Positions 33,813 to 46,316 of a stretch of 64,000 nt of DNA are shown piece by piece. The stretch's first letter is position 1. Every line of letters starts with the position of its first letter. A program made the position numbers and the translations under genes. The notes beneath the pieces were generated by a model, which worked only from the letters and a program-made list of their open reading frames with translations, made no database searches and was not told where the DNA came from. Origin of the DNA: Solanum dulcamara (Eukaryota; Streptophyta; Magnoliopsida; Solanales; Solanaceae); NCBI RefSeq assembly GCF_947179165.1, contig NC_077244.1:12592949-12656948 (forward strand), in the 5' to 3' direction.

Positions 33813-36652
33813 ATTTATTTGTACCATTATTTTTAAATAAAAAAATATATCCAATTTTACAAAATCATTTATGTCACCTGACCTTTTATTGGAGGTCCAC
33901 ATCCCACCTAATTAAAAAGACTCACTATTCAATCAAAATTAAAATTTTCGTTTGTCATCTTCTCCAATTAATCAAATAATCACCCTCAATTTTCTTGAAA
34001 GTGACTTTTAAACTTTTAGTAACTATTAATTAATTGTGATCAACTCTTTCTTTCAATTGTGTGTCGGTTAATAATAAGTTTTTTAATAAAATAATTCCTT
34101 TGCTTCTTCAAAATGAAATGCTATTTCCCAATTTCTTAATTAAGTAAATTGGTATTACACATTAGAGTATAATAGATATGATTAGTTATTCAGGTATGTA
34201 GGTCTTAATTAGTGAAGGCATAATAGGGAACAAGTTTAGTACTTAATTATTGTAGCCAAATATGAAAAATGGTGCACAACTTTTTGCATTTTATTTGTAG
34301 ATAATGGCCAAAAACATATTTAAGCTATCAATTTCTCAGGAGTTTCATACTTTAATTATCAAATATTCTTTTTTTCTACCTAAACTATATCTCTTTATTT
34401 TATATTTTTGTGTGTATGGAGACAGTTACATATAGAAACATTTTTTTTCTTTGATCAGGTTGAAATACAATTTTCTTTATCTTCCATCTAGGCAGGTTCT
34501 ATCCATAATAATAATAATAATAATTATTATTATTATTATTATTATTTTTTACCAATTGTCTATCCATACTTGGCAATATAAGAGTGCAAAACTAGTTAGA
34601 CATTCTAGATAACTACGTCACGAAGGAAACAATACAAGTAGCTCTTTAGATTTCATGGTTAAAAAATGGGTTTACATTACCTAAAATATCATTTAATTGC
34701 ACAGTTTATCCTTTAAATGAATCAATCTTTAATTTTTATTCTTTAGATAGGCTAATCTTTAATTTTGCTTTTAATAATCGAACTTATGTCTAGCGGGACA
34801 TGGATTTTTTTAAGAAAGCAGGGCGTAACTTGTAAAATATTAATATGATGCGAAAATATAAACTTATGCCCCACAAAAAAATTATTTGCCTTGAGGAAAA
34901 AAATTAAAGACCAGCTGCAAAACTGCAATGACCCATTTATTTAATTTTAACTATTTTGGATTGTATGATAATTCATAAATGTAATCGAATTTGTAAATGT
35001 AATAATGGATATCATAATAAACTTATGTGTTTGATGGGTCTAGTATTGAGCTTGATGAATATAGACTTAGCCCCAGTGACGCCTTCTAACATCCCTAAAA
35101 AAATCGCAAGGTTCTAAAGAAAAATAACTCTTTTTATTGGTCCACACAAATAAAATATCAAGTAAGAAATTATGTTGATTGCGGGAAAGGTAAAGGCACC
35201 CTTCAAGTCACGTGGTTTTAGTACAATCTCTTTTATTGATTAATATTCAGATTAAACTAAAATTTTGGGAAAAATTGTGCCCCCTATATATTATTATTAA
35301 TTAAGGCTATGTAAGAGTGTGTCTATTTTCTTTCTCTTAACTCAGAAGTACTGGCCATGATTTTACTTATTATTAAACTTTTATTGATCTCAACGTGGAT
35401 GTGTAATCGCATTTTCAGTCTAGACATAGACCGACTTAGAAGCATAACTGCTTTCTTGTTCGAGTGCATTATTGCCATTGTACCTAATAATCTCTGTTAT
35501 ATGTCTTGATTGATGAAAGTTAATTATTAAAAAAACTTGGCCAAGCCACATAATTGCATCCTTAAATTTCTTTCAAACGCTTCAGAAAAAATGTGTAATT
35601 GTATTCTTAATCTAAATAAAATTTTATTATTGTCTAATATTTGCGAATCAACCCAATAATTATTATACCTTAATATTTGCCCCTATCCAAGATGATTGAG
35701 ATATGATCCTAAAGAACCAATGGATAAAATATTTGAAATCCGAGTAATCACGGCATTGTCCAATAAAAATAAATTCCAAACAATATGAAATCTCTATTCA
35801 TTGCATTAAACAAATACTTCCACAATTAGCACTAATTAACCATTATTGTATAAGGAAAAATGATAAAGAAATTGACAAAAAATCATCATAGCAAATATGA
35901 GCACTAACTAAACATGACTAAAAAGTGGAATAAGGAAAGACGTGAGCAGACAACAACAACTTTTACCGCACTAAGAATAAATTGAGAAATGTACTTTTGG
36001 AGCAATGATTCAAGAAATAAAATTTTTCTAAATATATAATTAGCTCTCATTTTTAACATCTAACGTTACTAATCTGGCAAAACTACTATTTTTCCGGAAC
36101 TTTGATAAGCTTAATCATAGGGTTACTTAATAAAATGTAAATAATCACAACACTCTATGAGAATTAAAATAACAAAAATTTTCTTAGTTCCAATATTTAA
36201 ATTTATTTCAGCAGCAACCAAATTAACCCACTACAATGACTCACTCATCAAATTACTTAAACTAAAATTAGTAATTCTACAATAGACTAACGGTGATCTT
36301 CCATATAAGCTAACAAATATATTTTCGTTTATGGAGTAAAATTTCAACTAAGAAAAAATGAAATTGTAAACAATATACGTAACCGCATTGGCATATAAAC
36401 ATTTTTGCATGTAAAAATAATTACCTGAACGTACTTCATTTAATTTTGACATTAAAAACTATACCAAGAAATATTGAGCATTATCTTTTTTTTTTTTTGT
36501 TGCGAATATTAATTCAATCTACTTGATGGAAAGCCTATATCAGATTTCATGGAATTTTTGATGATGGATAAATATGCTAAAGGACCAGGTTCGCAAGTAA
36601 TAAAAATCAGTGTCAGAGAAGTAGGAAATTAAAAGGACAGAGCCAAAGTTGA
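33813..36652. other. A+T-rich intergenic DNA, no gene seen
   Basis: Contains a palindromic (ATA)n(TAT)n microsatellite at 34505-34545 and the second copy of the dispersed repeat at 34100-34250. No coding sequence is recognised. Confidence 0.55.
34505..34545. repeat. Palindromic AAT/ATT microsatellite
   Basis: Repeats of ATA turn into repeats of TAT with a single centre, so the two halves are complementary. Confidence 0.9.
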
Positions 36653-37224
36653 TGTTGGAATCTGCGTAGGACTCTATTGAAGGAAAATCTAATTGACTAT
36701 GATTTAGTTTCCTTCTGGGATTCAATTAGGGTTTTACAAGTCCAACTATAAAAGCATAGTTACATGACTTGTACAAGTACTTTTGCACACACTTACTCTG
36801 GGATCTCAACAAACGGAAAGAAGAACTAGATCATTAGTTATTCTTTCTGTAATAGTTGAGTTGAATTGTTATAGGGTTATTATTAAGTTGTAATAATTTC
36901 TAGATTGAAGTGAATATTTGTATGGTTGAGGATTGTAACAAGAAGTTAGTGTCAATTTTTGGAGAGTAGTTGAAACGGTTACAGTTAATTATTGAGAATG
37001 AGGTATTAGAGTTAGTCCCTTAGATTTTAGAGTTGTAATCTAAAGCCGTTCTTTGAAGTTAGTAGAAAGTGATTGCTGAAATTCTATATTTTGTAGGTCG
37101 TGATTTTTCTTTCCTTTAGCAAGAAGATTTTCTACAAGCTTATGTTCTTTTTCTCAATTGTTTAGCGCTAGTCTTACAGGAATCAGGTTCCCATAAATCT
37201 TAGTTGGTTCTGGTTTCTTCAATT

Positions 37225-37237
37225 ATATCAGAGCGGG
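37225..37237 (+). promoter_or_regulatory. Primer binding site of the SIRE-like element
   Basis: ATATCAGAGCGGG follows the left LTR, close to the TGGTATCAGAGCGGG found in SIRE/Maximus copia elements. Confidence 0.7.
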
Positions 37238-37326
37238 TCTTTTTATCAAAAGGCTAACACCTTGAAAAAAGATTCATGGCTGCACCACCAATTGCGTAAG
37301 AAGGAACTTCACAAACAAGACCACTA

Positions 37327-38070
37327 TTGTTCAACAGAAAGTATGATGGCCGGTGGAGAATTAGAATGATGGACCACCTAGTTGGAGAAGATCTAGATCT
37401 TTGTAGAGTAATTTTAGATGGTCCCACAATTCTAATGAAGAAAAGAGAAGATGGAAAAAATAAAGTTCCTAAAGAAAGATGGGAATGGGATACTGCTAAT
37501 AAGTTAGCAATCTAAAATAATGTTAAGGCTAAAAAGATATATGTAGAATAGGTCCGTATGTATACAACAGGATCTCAGCATACTCAAATGTCAATTCAAT
37601 CTGAGATACACCACAGTTGCTCATGAAGGAACAAGTCAAGTCAAGAAGTCCATTAGATAATCTCAACAGACAATATGAACTATTTAGAATGAATGAGGGT
37701 GAAACTATTCAAGGCACGCACACAAGATTCACAATAATTATTAATGAGATATGCTCATTAGGAGAGATGATTCCCATTGGAAAGGTAATCTGAAAGATCC
37801 TGGGTATCCTTCCAAAATCATGAAAAAGCAAAATGAAAGCAATTACTAAAGCTCGTGATCTTGATACATTGTCCATGGATGAAATCCTAGGAAATTTCAC
37901 AACGTATAAACTCAAGAAGAATCAAGAAAAAGAGATAAGGAATAAGAAGAAGGACAAGAACCTAGTTCTTAAAGCTTCAGATAAGAATGAATTTGAGGAA
38001 GAAAATCTGATCCGTATGACTAGAAGATTTCAAAGGATGTTCAAAAAGCATCAAGGGTTTTAAAGAAGGA
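37327..38070 (+). pseudogene. SIRE-like gag remnant
   Basis: Two frames give NRKYDGRWRIRMMDHLVGED, then DGPTILMKKREDGKNKVPKE, then (after stops) NEGETIQGTHTRFTIIINEI and ARDLDTLSMDEILGNFTTYK. These are the ordered gag blocks of plant SIRE-type copia elements. At least three stops or frameshifts interrupt it. Downstream, 38760-38795 encodes a TCCGQYGH-like zinc knuckle remnant. Confidence 0.85.
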
Positions 38071-39221
38071 ACTCACAAAAGATGTTGGACAAAGAACTCA
38101 GGGAATAGCTATATCACGAAAATAAAAGTTCAATCACTTTATTATATTCCGTCCATTGTGGAGTTTGGAGAACAAAAAGAACAATCCAGAGAAGGTGAAG
38201 GAGACAACAAACGATCATACTATTCCTTCAAGTCGGAGAATGATCACTCAAGAAGCTGATCTCGCAGTTAAAAAAGCTTTTTTTTTTCCATGAAAACCTC
38301 GTCTAGAGAAGAATTTGATGGAGGACCTAAGAATCAATCTCTATCTGTGACATAAGAATCAAACGATGATGATCCACTTGCATTAGTCTTAATAGCTGAT
38401 TCAGGTGAAGAAGAGAATGACAGTCAACCAAAGGAGATCATTATGACACTGATAGTAGGATCGGACTCTAACGCTAAGGAAGAACAGAAACAGTCAAAGG
38501 TAAAAATAAATTTACATTAATTTTTTTTTGGATCATTCTCCAAAAGAAAGCTAGAATCTGCAAACTATCTCTAAGAATAATGAGATCCTCCATGAAGAAC
38601 TTCATTAGGAAAATCTAAAGCTAGAGCATAACATGAGATGGACCAGATCCTCTGAAATATTAGGCCAAATTCAGAAAAATTAATCCTCAATCATACACAA
38701 TATAGGCTTTAATAAAGAACAAAAGGCTAATCTAAGTGAAAATCAAAATAAGACTTTCTACACCTGTTGTGGTCAATATGGCCACTAGAGCAATTATGCA
38801 AAATAATAATAATAATAAAGAAACTGAAAATTATATGATATTTACTAAGAGGCATAAACATGGAAAGGCTAGGAACCTGGTTCCTAAAACTAAGCCACTT
38901 CCTTGATGTGCTAAGAGAAATCTAATACACCCTTTCAGTCACAAAAAGGGGACCAAGGGATGTGGGTACCCAAAACTAACCTATGACCGCTTGTACAGGT
39001 ACAAGTGGGAGGAAAGCAAAAACTTTGGTGTCTAGAGAACATTTGTACTAGATGCATGACATGAAAGAAAGAAAACTTTCTCTCACTCACAGATTTCAAA
39101 GGGGGGAGTGTGGCCTTTGAAAATAGAAAGAAAGATGAAATAATTAGAATTAAACACTTTGGATGAACACACTTACATGCAATCGAGAGTGTATATTGCA
39201 TCCTGAGGTTAAAACACAATC

Positions 39222-40134
39222 TATTGAGTACAAGTGTATGTAGATGACATCATCTTTGGAGGAACAAGCGATAAATTATGGGTAGATTTTTCAAGATTGA
39301 TGAGCAGTTAATGCAAAATGAGAATTATGGGGAAACTCAACTTCTTCCTCGCACTGCAAATCAAACCATCCTCAACAGGAATGCCAATTCATCAAGAGAA
39401 GTATATCAAGGAGCTTCTCAAAAGGTTTGATATGGAAGGGGCTAAGGTTAATGATACTCTAATTGCTACAACTACCAAACTTGAAACGGATGAACCTGGA
39501 CTTCTTGTGGGTGATACGAAATACAGAGGAATGATTGGGATCTTACTATATCTCATTACCAAAAGACCTGATACAGGGTTCAATATATGATTTTGTGCTA
39601 GATTTTAGTCCTACCCCAAATAGTCCCATATGAAGGCAGTCAAAAGAATTCTCAAATATCTCAAAGGGACTCAAAACAATATTTTCTGGTACCCTGTTAG
39701 ACATTTATTCGACTTAGTAGGCTTTGTTGATGCTGACTACACATTATATACTATGTATTTAAAAAGCACTTCAGGTATGACTTACTTCCTAGGACCATGG
39801 CTTGTATCATGGGCAATCAGAAAATATAATTCAGTAGCTCTGTTTACTGTGGAGGAAGAATATATAGCAGCTACATTTATTGTGCACAACTATTATGAAT
39901 CAAGCAATAACTACTTGAATTTGGAATAATTATGGGATTTATACCGATCATATGTGATAACACAAGAGTTGTCAACATGTCAAAGAATCCAGTACATCAC
40001 AAGAGCACCAAACATACCATTGTGTGTCACCATTTTCTCAGAGACAATGTCTAAAAGGGAATCATGAAATCTTGCAAAATGGAGAACCAGCTAGCTGACA
40101 TCTTCGTCAAAGTTCTAGGAAGAGAGCAGTTTTA
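39222..40134 (+). pseudogene. SIRE-like reverse transcriptase end and RNase H
   Basis: VYVDDIIFGG at about 39234 is the YVDD active site. It is followed by KLNFFLALQIKPSSTGMPIH, QEKYIKELLKRFDMEGAKVN, MKAVKRILKYLKGTQNNIFW, then VGFVDADYTLY, KSTSGMTYFLG and VALFTVEEEYIAA (RNase H) and a C-terminal LADIFVKVLGREQF. Premature stops occur near 39588 and 39927. The region before YVDD is deleted straight back to a protease-proximal piece. Confidence 0.9.
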
Positions 40135-40252
40135 AATCACTAGCCTTTGGGCTTGTAAATTATCTCTAACAAATAAAATTCTTCTCTATGGCTAAAACAT
40201 CCAAGTGTATGTATTTGTTAATTGGATGACGGATTAAATTATTGATTAAGAA

Positions 40253-40393
40253 TCTGTTTGGATGGATTTATTAATTTTAAGTAACTTATAAGTTTTAAAA
40301 AATTAAGTAGGTGCAGTCCAATTTTTTTTTTTTTTTTGAATTATAAGCTATTTTCAACTTATGAACGACTTAAAATAAGTCCATCCAAACAAA
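40253..40393. mobile_element. Small MITE with TGTTTGGATGGA ends
   Basis: TGTTTGGATGGA at 40255-40266 is exactly inverted as TCCATCCAAACA at 40380-40391. A T17 tract lies inside. It is non-coding and sits downstream of the SIRE-like RNase H. Confidence 0.75.
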
Positions 40394-40618
40394 CTCAATT
40401 ATCTATTGGGCTTATTTTAAGCATAAAATGATATTAATTCGGCTAGCCACACACTCAAAAAAGCTGAAAAAAGCTTAGAAGTAACTTATAAGCCAGTCCA
40501 AAAGTCTCTAAATTGTACTATAACAGGTTCACACCCATAACTTATTTTTCCATTTGTGGTAATGAGGGGTTCCGGTTGGCCAGTAGGATTTGATCCCCAA
40601 AAGGTGGGATTTAGTTGG

Positions 40619-41029
40619 TTAGATTTTCCTAGATTTGACATAGGCTTTTTGATTGGGGATATAGGTTGTGTAGTACAAGAGTCTGTTTTGTAAGGCTAGA
40701 TAACCCATTTTTTTCCCACTAGCTTTACGATGAAGGCGTTGTTTCCAGGGAGTGTAGAGTCTTAGTTTATCATTGGCAGTGATAGGAATGAAGTTAGGAT
40801 GATTTTGGGGGTTGTCTTGTTCATCCTGGAAATTAATGTTTTCTAGGCTCTTTGTGACAAAAGATTCAGCCATGTTAGAGAGTAATAAATCAAGAAAACT
40901 TATTTTGGATCCACTGCTTTTGTTCCCTATTCTCCTTGTGCTTCTTCGTGCTTCTTGGTCTAGTTCTTGATCACTCATGTCTTCGTCTTCAATTGTTCCT
41001 TGATTCATGTTGTAAAAAAAATAATTCAA
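40619..41029 (-). pseudogene. LINE ORF1 N-terminal fragment (DUF4283-like)
   Basis: An open frame of 136 codons. After a polar, acidic N-terminus (TIEDEDMSDQELDQEARRST) it reads ITANDKLRLYTPWKQ and KKMGYLALQNRL. This resembles the start of the DUF4283 RNA-binding region in plant L1 ORF1 proteins, where 'DK.RLY.PW...VI.K..GK..GY..L...L' is usual. It carries no ORF2. It lies immediately before the right LTR of the SIRE-like element. Assignment rests on weak motif recall. Confidence 0.5.
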
Positions 41030-41467
41030 GTTGTTGGACCTTTTTATTAGTTATAAGACTTGTACAAGTGCTTTTGCACACACTAAATCTGAGATCTCAA
41101 CAAAGAGCAAAAAGCGGAAGAAGAACAGTTAGTGGCAGAAGAAAGAAGAATTAGAGCATCAGTTATTCTTTATGTAATAGTTGAATTGGTATTGTTTTAG
41201 GGTTATTATTGAGTTGTAATAATTTCTACATATTGGAGTGAATAGTTGTGCTGGTAAGCCTTGTAACAAGAAGTTAGTGTCACTTCTTGGAGAATAGTTA
41301 AAACAGTAATAGTTAACTATTGCGATTGAGGTACTAGAATAGTTAGTCCCTTAAATTATAGATTTATAATCTGAAGCCACTCTTTAAAGTTAGTGGAAAG
41401 TGGCTGCTGAAATCCTATATTCTGTAGGTCTTGATTTTTTTTTTCTTGAGCAAAACGATTTTCTATC

Positions 41468-43030
41468 ATAAACTCTAACCTTAAACTCTCACTATTTTTT
41501 TATTCTTTCTTCCGTTTTGTTCTTATTTTTCAATCTGTTTTGTGTTGCTTCTCCCTTCCCTATCTTTTTTTCTGTTTCTTTTTCTCTCTGTAGCCTGTAG
41601 GTGTGTGTATTATATATGTATGTGTTGTGTCATGCTATGTGTGTGTTGCAAATTAATGGAGGTCATAAGGGGTTATATGAGGTTGAGGAGTTTTTAAGGA
41701 TTAGTGAGGTGGTTTCTATGTTTCGTTTTAGAAAATTACTTTTTTTTGTTTTGTTTTAAAAAATAAAAATATAATGATAAAAATATTAACTTATTGTTTT
41801 GGATCAATAAAAATATAAAAAATTTAAATAGCCAGACTAAGTTAAATTTAAGAGAATTCTCTTTTTAGTTTTGAATTTCCTATCAAAATGAAATCTAAAT
41901 ATTAACAAAAGAAAATCTCGGTCTTTTTTGTTTTGTTTGCATAAAGAATTCAAAACTTTTTACCTCTCTTTTTGAATTTTAAAATAAGGATCAAATTTTA
42001 TTTATTTATTTTTTAAAAATAAGGATTACCGTGTAAGGAGGGATGCCTATGTATCTCATAAGGATGAGAATTAAGTGTGCACATTTAAGAAAATTTTTAG
42101 ATATTAAAATTTGACTTGACCAATGTAATATTTTTTTTCCATAAAAGTGCTATGAAGGCAAAATCTTTTGTGTTTTGTTTTTATGTATACAAAAGAAACT
42201 AAAAAAAAAAACTCTTTTTGTGATAGAAGTATTTTCTTTTTGAGAATTTTTGTTTTTAATAAATGTGTAAGAACTTCTAAAATAAGAAATCTTTTTGTTT
42301 TTTCTTCTATTTTTTTGTGATAATCGAACGAAAACTCTTTCTTTCATTTCATTGATCACTTCAAAATAGATCAACATACAAAAACTTTCCAAATAAAAGT
42401 ATTTTCAAACAACACATAAAATAAATAAGTTGATCAAATAAAAGAAGGATACATATGCCAAGCCTTAGCATGAATAAGGTGGTCAAATAGCATTAGGATA
42501 TATATTCCGTTTTATCTAGTTTACTTATACTGGATCTTACGTAGCCTGTCCATGTACAACATGATTCAGATCATAGAAAAGATTCTCTTTAAGCAAACCA
42601 ACCTATTCTATGTATAGGGCTTACACAGTGATTAGAACAAAGAGACACATTTGATTGTGAATTCTCATATGGCAGACATATATCTACACAGACCAATCAA
42701 TAGTTCAAGTCACACTCCCATAATTCATTTTCTCTTCACAAAATTTCCTTTAGTCCCCCCGTTTAGTTGATATGAATGGTTAAAGAGAAATGTCCAAATC
42801 CATGTCTTAAGAGTGATGAAATTGAATGTCAACCCTCAAGAGGATACCAACGGAAAATAAAGTTTATTAATTAAGGGGTCGTTTGTTAGTTAGTAAAGAT
42901 GTAATTTAGTCATGTATTAATTTTTATATAAATTATATAATATTTAATAGCTAGTTAGAAAGTAAGTTTATATATATAATTAATATGATATTTAAATTAT
43001 AATCGCATAACTAATACATGAATAAATTAT
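41468..43030. other. A+T-rich intergenic DNA with a decayed hairpin-motif copy
   Basis: No gene. Bases 42025-42085 hold a degenerate relative of the hairpin motif found three times inside the neighbouring LTR element, suggesting remains of an older relative. Bases 42872-43020 look like one end of a MITE (GGGGTCGTTTGTTAGTTAG) without its partner. Confidence 0.5.
42025..42085 (+). repeat. Hairpin motif, decayed copy A outside the element
   Basis: GCCTATGTATCTCATAAGGATGAGAATT-like text keeps the inner stem (CTCAT with ATGAG). The outer 3-prime arm has decayed to GTGCACA. It lies 1 kb left of the LTR element. Confidence 0.6.
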
Positions 43031-43117
43031 AAGAAATTTGCTGTCATGTAATAAGGAGGTCACGGGTTCAAGCCTTGAAAATAGCATCTGGCAGAAATGG
43101 AAGGTAAGACTGCGTAC
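43031..43117 (+). mobile_element. TS SINE left half, split by the LTR element
   Basis: It reads TTTGCTGTCATGTAATAAGG, then AGGTCACGGGTTCAAGCC (box B) and GCAGAAATGGAAGGTAAGAC, ending TGCGTAC. This is the tRNA-like half of the Solanaceae TS SINE. Its continuation, CGTACAATAGACCTTTGTGG, lies 12.7 kb away at 55810. Confidence 0.9.
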
Positions 43118-44517
43118 TGTTATATCGAAAAAAGATGGTTTAAAATTAATTTCAACTTTTTAGAGAAAAAATCAATTTTAGAAAAAAAAAGGAGTCGCCA
43201 CTTAATTTTTTAAAGAAATTAAGAAAACTTAATTTAAAAGACCCTAACAGATTTAAGTCTTAAAAATTCAGAGAAAAGGGTACGAGGTTCTTATTTCCAC
43301 TTTGAGAAGGTGTGAGCACTCAAAATGGCCGCTAACGTGCGGTTATCCGACGATTTGAAAAGTATTTGACTAACTTTAAAAAATTACTTGTAAGTAGTAA
43401 AGATAAATATATTTATTTGAATAGTAAATCAACTTGAGATATTTGAGATAATTTATTAAGAAAATATATTCTATTAAATGACTGAGTAAATGGATTTTAA
43501 ATATATTTAAAGAGAAGTGGTAGATCTAATATATTTTAGCAAAATTAAAGATGATTAAGACTTTGATTACATAAGAAAAATTATTTGAGCTATTTAGAAT
43601 ATTTTTTCTTTTACCGAAAGACACTTTAAACTCAATTGATTTGAAAGAACATCAACTTATATATAAAAAAAAACTTTAAGATAATTTGAAAGAAAATTCT
43701 ATTTTTTTTTAAATATCTAACTAAAAGAAAAATACTTGAACAAAGTCATTTTTAGAGCAAATTAACAGAAAAATGGTTTCTCTTTTAAGGAGAGTTCGAT
43801 TAAGTCAAACCAAACTAAAAATTAACATCTAAGCAAGTATACACAACCATAAATAAATTAAATTATTACAACCCAAATAAATAGAATAACAATATAAACA
43901 AAACAAAATCCGGCCCAATACTTAGTTTCTGTACACCTGGACTAAGATATTGGGCCACCTGTATTTTGGACCTTTGGCCCATTTCGTTTCTGTATATCAT
44001 GATTATATATAAATATATATCAATATATACAGTCACCCTTTTTCTGTATCTCCTGTATATAGATTGTATATCAGTCTATTTTCTTCCTCCGGAACCTATA
44101 GTAAACCTCCTTTACATCTGCGTATCAGCTTTCAAAATTCAAACAAGGGTGAAGTTGACTCAAAACTCAATGATATGCGAGGATTTAGTCCAAAGATGGA
44201 CTCGGATGGTGTCACATGCACCAAAATAAAATCATATAAGCTACTACTCATTTTAAATTGAACAAACAAATATAACATAATATTTTAAGACAATAAATTG
44301 AAGATTATCTTTCTATGTCAATTTGGAGAATGCAACTAGAAGTGCATATAAAGTAACATAGTGACTAACAACATGCATACATGTAGAAAATAATATATAT
44401 ATTCAAATAACTAAAGAACATGAAATCAACCTATACATTAAACTAACTCAAATTTTAAAGCAAGATTTACATCAATATAGTGACTAACAACATGCATACA
44501 TGTAGAAAATAATAATA

Positions 44518-44550
<33 letters not shown>

Positions 44551-45979
44551 AATATATTCAAATAACTAAAGAACATGAAATCAACCTATACATTAAACTA
44601 ACTCAAATTTTAAAGCAAGATTTACATCAATATAGTGACTAACAACATGCATACATGTAGAAAATATATATATTTAAATAACTAAAGAACATGAAATTAA
44701 CCTATATAGTAAACTAACTCAAATTTTAAAGCAAGATTTACATCAATTAAGCCATGAAAAAATGAAAATTCTAACTCAATGATAACTTAAGTATATATTT
44801 ATTATTTAAATCATGATAAAGAAAAAATTAAAAATATGAGAATCTATATGGTCAAACAAAACTACTAAAAAAGTCATGAACGAAATTGAGATTTTTTTTT
44901 TTTTTTTATAAGATGTCTCTACACTTTAAGCAAGACAAAAAAAAAGTTTCATTTTTATCATTAATCTAATTGATTCTAACACATGCTAACTAAAAAAAAT
45001 AATTACAAATCAACTACATAGAAGACATGAAATAATTATTAATTAAGTAAATAAAATCGAGAAAAGATTCTTACCTATTTTCGGGCAGCGCTTGAGACGA
45101 CGAATTTGAGGGCGATGAACTCCTTTAACCTATCAAGAAATGAGAGAAAGAACTAAAAAAAAAATGAAAAATACAAGACTAAACTTTTTTTTTTTTTTAT
45201 GATTTTCTTTTTCGTAGTATTATGTTCTTGCTTTCTTTTTTTTTTCTTTTTCTTCTTGTATATTGATGAATATTGATGATTGTAGGTTAATTCTCCCTTT
45301 TGTTCTTCTTCCTTTCTCTCCTTTTTTTTTGTGTGTGCTCTTCATTTTTTTTTTTGTGTGTGTGTTCTTGGTGAAAAAATGGTGTCTCCTTCTTTTTTGT
45401 TCATCTTTTTTTTTTTCTTATGAAGAAGATGAAGAAGTCTTTTAAAAAGAATGGGGTTGGTGAGAGTAATAATGAAGTTTTGAATAATGATGGTTTTGGT
45501 GGGGTGAAAAAGGAAAAAGAAAAAAAGGAAAAGGAAAAAGATGAAGATAGGAGAATGATGATGTTTGGGATTTTAAGAAAAGATGATTTAGGTGGGATTG
45601 GGAGGTGGAAAAGGAAAAAGTAAAAGGGGTGGGGTTAGTATTGTATAAGTATAATATATGTATTGTATAATATTGTATAAGTATAATATATGTATAATAT
45701 ATGTATTGTAATAAGTTGGTGTTGGGCCAAAACTATTATAAGGATTGGGCTTTAGGTGAATAGGTGTTAGAATATTGTAGGTTGTTGTTGTTATTGGACT
45801 TGTAGAGAGTGGATGACAATATTGGATTAAGATGAATTTAGGCCCAAATTTTGAGTTTAAAAAAAATGATTTGAAATTTGGTTAAGAGTGGAGTAAAAAA
45901 AAAATGGTTAGATTTATAAGAAAAAATTACTATATAAAAATTAATTTCGTTTGTGAAGGGTCAAAATTGGGTGTCAACA
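43118..45979 (-). repeat. 3-prime LTR of the Tat/Ogre-like element
   Basis: 2862 bases, nearly identical to the right LTR. The differences I saw are homopolymer lengths. It contains three imperfect copies of a segment with ACTAACAACATGCATACATG, then AAATAACTAAAGAACATGAAAT and AAAGCAAGATTTACATCAAT, starting near 44363, 44480 and 44637, and an AG microsatellite. A 67-codon Lys/Glu-rich frame (45420-45623) is shared by both LTRs but is on the opposite strand and probably meaningless. Confidence 0.95.
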
Positions 45980-45994
45980 GCTGTCCCTTTCTTT
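45980..45994 (-). promoter_or_regulatory. Polypurine tract
   Basis: The minus strand reads AAAGAAAGGGACAGC directly before the 3-prime LTR start TGTTGACACC, the plus-strand primer for reverse transcription. Confidence 0.8.
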
Positions 45995-46316
45995 GGGTAG
46001 GGTCGATGAAAGAGATCCTGGACAAAGAAAATTGACAAAATCAATTTTGACTGACCATATTTCATCTTTTTTAAAAAAGGTTGATACGGATTTTGGATTA
46101 TGGTTAGATCCCAAAATAACCACACGCCTTCCGATAGAAATATAGTTTATTGTGGTGGAAGTCGTTTTCTTAGCTCGTGTCCTATGAGTTTGACATTATT
46201 CTTTGGACTGTGTCCCAGTTCGCTGCTAAAAGGATTCCACGTTGTGCTGCATCCTCTTTGATGTCGTTCGCACTTTCTTTCATCCTCTTTGCATGTTGGA
46301 AAAATCCTCATTGATT

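Larger units (their letters stand above)
36653..41467 (+). mobile_element. SIRE-like Ty1/copia element with deleted pol centre
   Basis: Partial LTRs at 36653-37222 and 41032-41467 share ACTTGTACAAG, then TTTTGCACACAC, GGGTTATTATT and GTAACAAGAAGTTAGTGTCA. Between them are gag, a short protease-proximal piece, the last part of reverse transcriptase and RNase H. Integrase and most of the reverse transcriptase are missing. Stops are frequent. A MITE and a LINE ORF1 fragment lie between RNase H and the right LTR. Confidence 0.8.

Noticed and set aside
36540..36725. 61-codon minus-strand frame
   Set aside because: It overlaps the start of the SIRE-like LTR and shows no domain.
45420..45623. 67-codon Lys/Glu-rich frame, also at 55251-55454
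   Set aside because: Present only because both LTRs are identical; antisense to the element and low complexity.
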